In this document: piece after piece, positions 1 to 37,500 of the stretch
Layout: each line of letters starts with the position of its first letter
How positions within the stretch are numbered: position 1 is the stretch's first letter
Notes under the pieces: generated by a model
What the model was told of the DNA's origin: nothing
The model's input: only the letters and a program-made list of their open reading frames with translations
The model's database searches: none
NCBI GenBank assembly: GCA_009746045.1
Contig: RPFO01000246.1
Coordinates: 1,475,295-1,512,794 of the forward strand
Direction of reading: 5' to 3'
DNA length: 37,500 nucleotides
From: Mesostigma viride
Taxonomy: Eukaryota; Streptophyta; Mesostigmatophyceae; Mesostigmatales; Mesostigmataceae
Program-made: the position numbers and the translations under genes

Positions 1-76
<76 letters not shown>
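1..76. repeat. (GATA)n microsatellite
   Basis: Nineteen perfect tetranucleotide units run from the window edge, so the true left end is not visible. A degenerate TAGCTAGATT-like repeat follows at about 82-141. Both lie beyond the 3' end of the DOP1-like gene. Confidence 0.97.
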
Positions 77-370
77 GGGCTTTTAGACTAGATTAGCCTA
101 GCTAGCCTAGCTAGATTAGCTAGATTAGCTAGATTAGATTCCCGCTGCTCTGTCGCTGGCCACCCACCCCCATCAGTCCATGGAATGTGTGCTACATAGC
201 CCCCCAATGGAGGCATGCATGTTATATACTTTAATTTAAGAGGAGAGTCTGGCATCTACTATGGGAGCTATTGATGGTAGCTGGATTGCGGTTTGCACGC
301 GCATGTCTTAAATGCAGAGGGTACTTACTTCCATATTGAACGAGGGTGATTCCTCTTGCAACTGGCGGGA

Positions 371-433
371 GAGCGATCACAGCAGTTGTGCTTATAACTG
401 GCCCAGTTATAAGCACCACTGCTGTGATCGCTC
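371..433. repeat. Near-perfect inverted repeat (hairpin)
   Basis: Two 30-base arms (371-400 and 404-433) are reverse complements with one mismatch and are separated by only three bases (GCC). Such an arrangement would form a very stable cruciform or RNA stem-loop. It lies about 480 bases beyond the stop codon of the minus-strand gene. It could be the remains of a foldback element or a structured 3' end. No target-site duplication could be assigned. Confidence 0.9.
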
Positions 434-642
434 CACGGTGGAGCTGCTAGGGGAAAACGCACTGATCACGCAAGTTTGTTTATTTAGCTAGTCCCTCGAT
501 CGAATCTAGGTCTTGCTCTGAATATAATTAGCCAGCCATAATTGTAATGTACAATGCTACACATTTCCACCTCCATTCATCAAGGAGACAACCTCCATTC
601 ATTTTCATAATCCTTAATGACTCGACAAGCGCGGATTTAAGA

Positions 643-647
643 TTACA
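643..647 (-). promoter_or_regulatory. Possible TGTAA polyadenylation signal
   Basis: On the minus strand this reads TGTAA, the usual poly(A) signal of volvocine and related green algae. It lies about 260 bases after the stop codon and is the only copy seen between about 500 and 908. The call depends on the green-algal assignment, and a pentamer can occur by chance. Confidence 0.3.
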
Positions 648-908
648 GCAGGCTCGAGCTACCAGAAGTAAATACTTGCGGTAACTAGGTACTTGTTAAC
701 GATTATTTGATGATAAAAGAACTCAAAACTGTACAATGCGCATTTTCTTGCTGTCAACCCCAGGGCAACTGGCGCCATCCTACCCTCAAGGTCGCCTGAG
801 CGCACGTTCTGTGACCCCACATGCCTAGCAGATGCTGTGAGCCTCCCATGTCCCCAAAGGCAGGTTAGCCACCCGACAACCACTCACGGTATCTAGAGCT
901 CCAGCAGA

Positions 909-36964
<36,056 letters not shown>

Positions 36965-37500
36965 CTGCCAGGGGGGGGGGGAGAGGGGGGGGAGTTGATA
37001 GACAGGCGCGAGGGCAGGGCGGGGGGATGCGGGGGTGGGGGGAGGAGGGGGAGGAAGCAAGAAGTGGGACAGTTAGCATTGTTATTTTTTAGGGGGGAGG
37101 GGAGGGTGGTGCGGGAAATAAGCAGTCGGGTGGGCAATATGTGTGGCAGAGAGGGCATGCCACGGGTCGCCTGAGACAGATGCACCCAGATGCTGGTGCA
37201 TGGCCTACTACAAAAGCCAGTGGCATACGACGCCTTGAAAACGTTCATAACGGCATGCCACCCACCATGGTGCTGACAAGCATCCCTGCTCCACGCACCA
37301 CCTGGCCACGGCCGAGAGGAGCCCTATGTGCGCCATGGACCCCAGCTAGCAGCTGGTACGCTGTACATAACCTTGCCCACGATGAGTGGGACATGCAACC
37401 CACCCACGCCGATGCAACCAAACCGTCGCGGTGGTATATCCCAAGAGGGATGGAATACAAACCAGGCAAGCATATTGCAAGGTCCAGATAATCATACTGA
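36965..37500 (-). other. Upstream intron of the DOP1-like gene (start not in window)
   Basis: A C/T-rich tract on the transcript strand (36968-37060) forms the acceptor region of exon 1. The rest was searched for the conserved N-terminal Dopey segment (KRLAQCLNP.LP.GVH-type) without success, so the preceding exon is taken to lie outside the window. Confidence 0.6.

Larger units (their letters stand above)
142..908. other. 3' flank of the DOP1-like gene
   Basis: No convincing gene was seen. The stretch is AT-richer than the exons and contains the hairpin at 371-433 and a possible polyadenylation signal at 643-647. A short plus-strand stretch at about 265-290 reads AIDGSWIAV, faintly like a DDE transposase block, but it stops almost at once and nothing around it supports a transposon. 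Confidence 0.5.

Noticed and set aside
231-419. Possible transposase remnant (AIDGSWIAV)
   Set aside because: Only a few residues resemble a DDE block, the frame stops at once, and no terminal repeats or second motif were found.
36965-37248. First exon of DOP1 from the open frame beginning MNVFKASYATGF
   Set aside because: The frame runs through the polypyrimidine tract of the acceptor and shows none of the conserved residues expected upstream of the LYSAGLFPL block.

Overview
This window looks like nuclear DNA of a eukaryote, and a GC-rich green alga (chlorophyte) is the most likely source. The reasons are one very long gene split into many exons by GT-AG introns, GC-rich exons, Ala/Gly/Ser-rich linkers between conserved helical blocks, very dense simple repeats, and no bacterial operon structure. 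The lineage is an inference, because no rRNA, tRNA or organellar marker is present.

Nearly the whole window is a single gene on the minus strand: a homologue of Dopey/DOP1, the large peripheral Golgi/endosome protein that works with MON2 and the flippase Neo1/ATP9A. I traced 25 exons, from 36964 down to the stop codon at 909. Every consecutive junction agrees in phase except for one missing base inside exon 19. The order of family landmarks is kept: the N-terminal LYSAGLFPL-type block, the LRRD...WLLG block, the middle FLMLDAL...D block, the C-terminal DPEFF...W and LKRVAFAFFC blocks, then RYLSSLW and FHLHRWMFI. The traced part is about 10.8 kb of coding sequence (about 3,600 residues), clearly longer than the usual 1,700-2,500 residues. 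The extra length lies mainly in low-complexity linkers in exons 9, 14, 17, 19 and 24. The start codon and the first roughly 100 residues lie beyond the right edge.

Region by region: 1-908 is the 3' flank, with a GATA microsatellite and a strong 30-bp-arm hairpin. 909-36964 is the DOP1 gene. 36965-37500 is the intron before the first visible exon. The introns are the unusual part. Most carry their own private tandem repeat: GGGT, a 28-mer, an 8-mer, GAT/GGTGAT, about 380 bp of nearly pure C, a 13-mer, CCCTAT, 65- and 153-mers, a 30-mer, a 4.4-kb heptamer array, a 24-mer, a 29-mer and a 63-mer.

The most interesting observation is that at three introns (6, 16 and 20) the local repeat includes the exon-end plus 5' splice site. 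Copies of the exon/intron boundary lie in tandem downstream of the real donor and act as potential decoy donors. This suggests introns growing by duplication of their own 5' splice junction. No second protein-coding gene, RNA gene, intact mobile element or CRISPR-like array was found.
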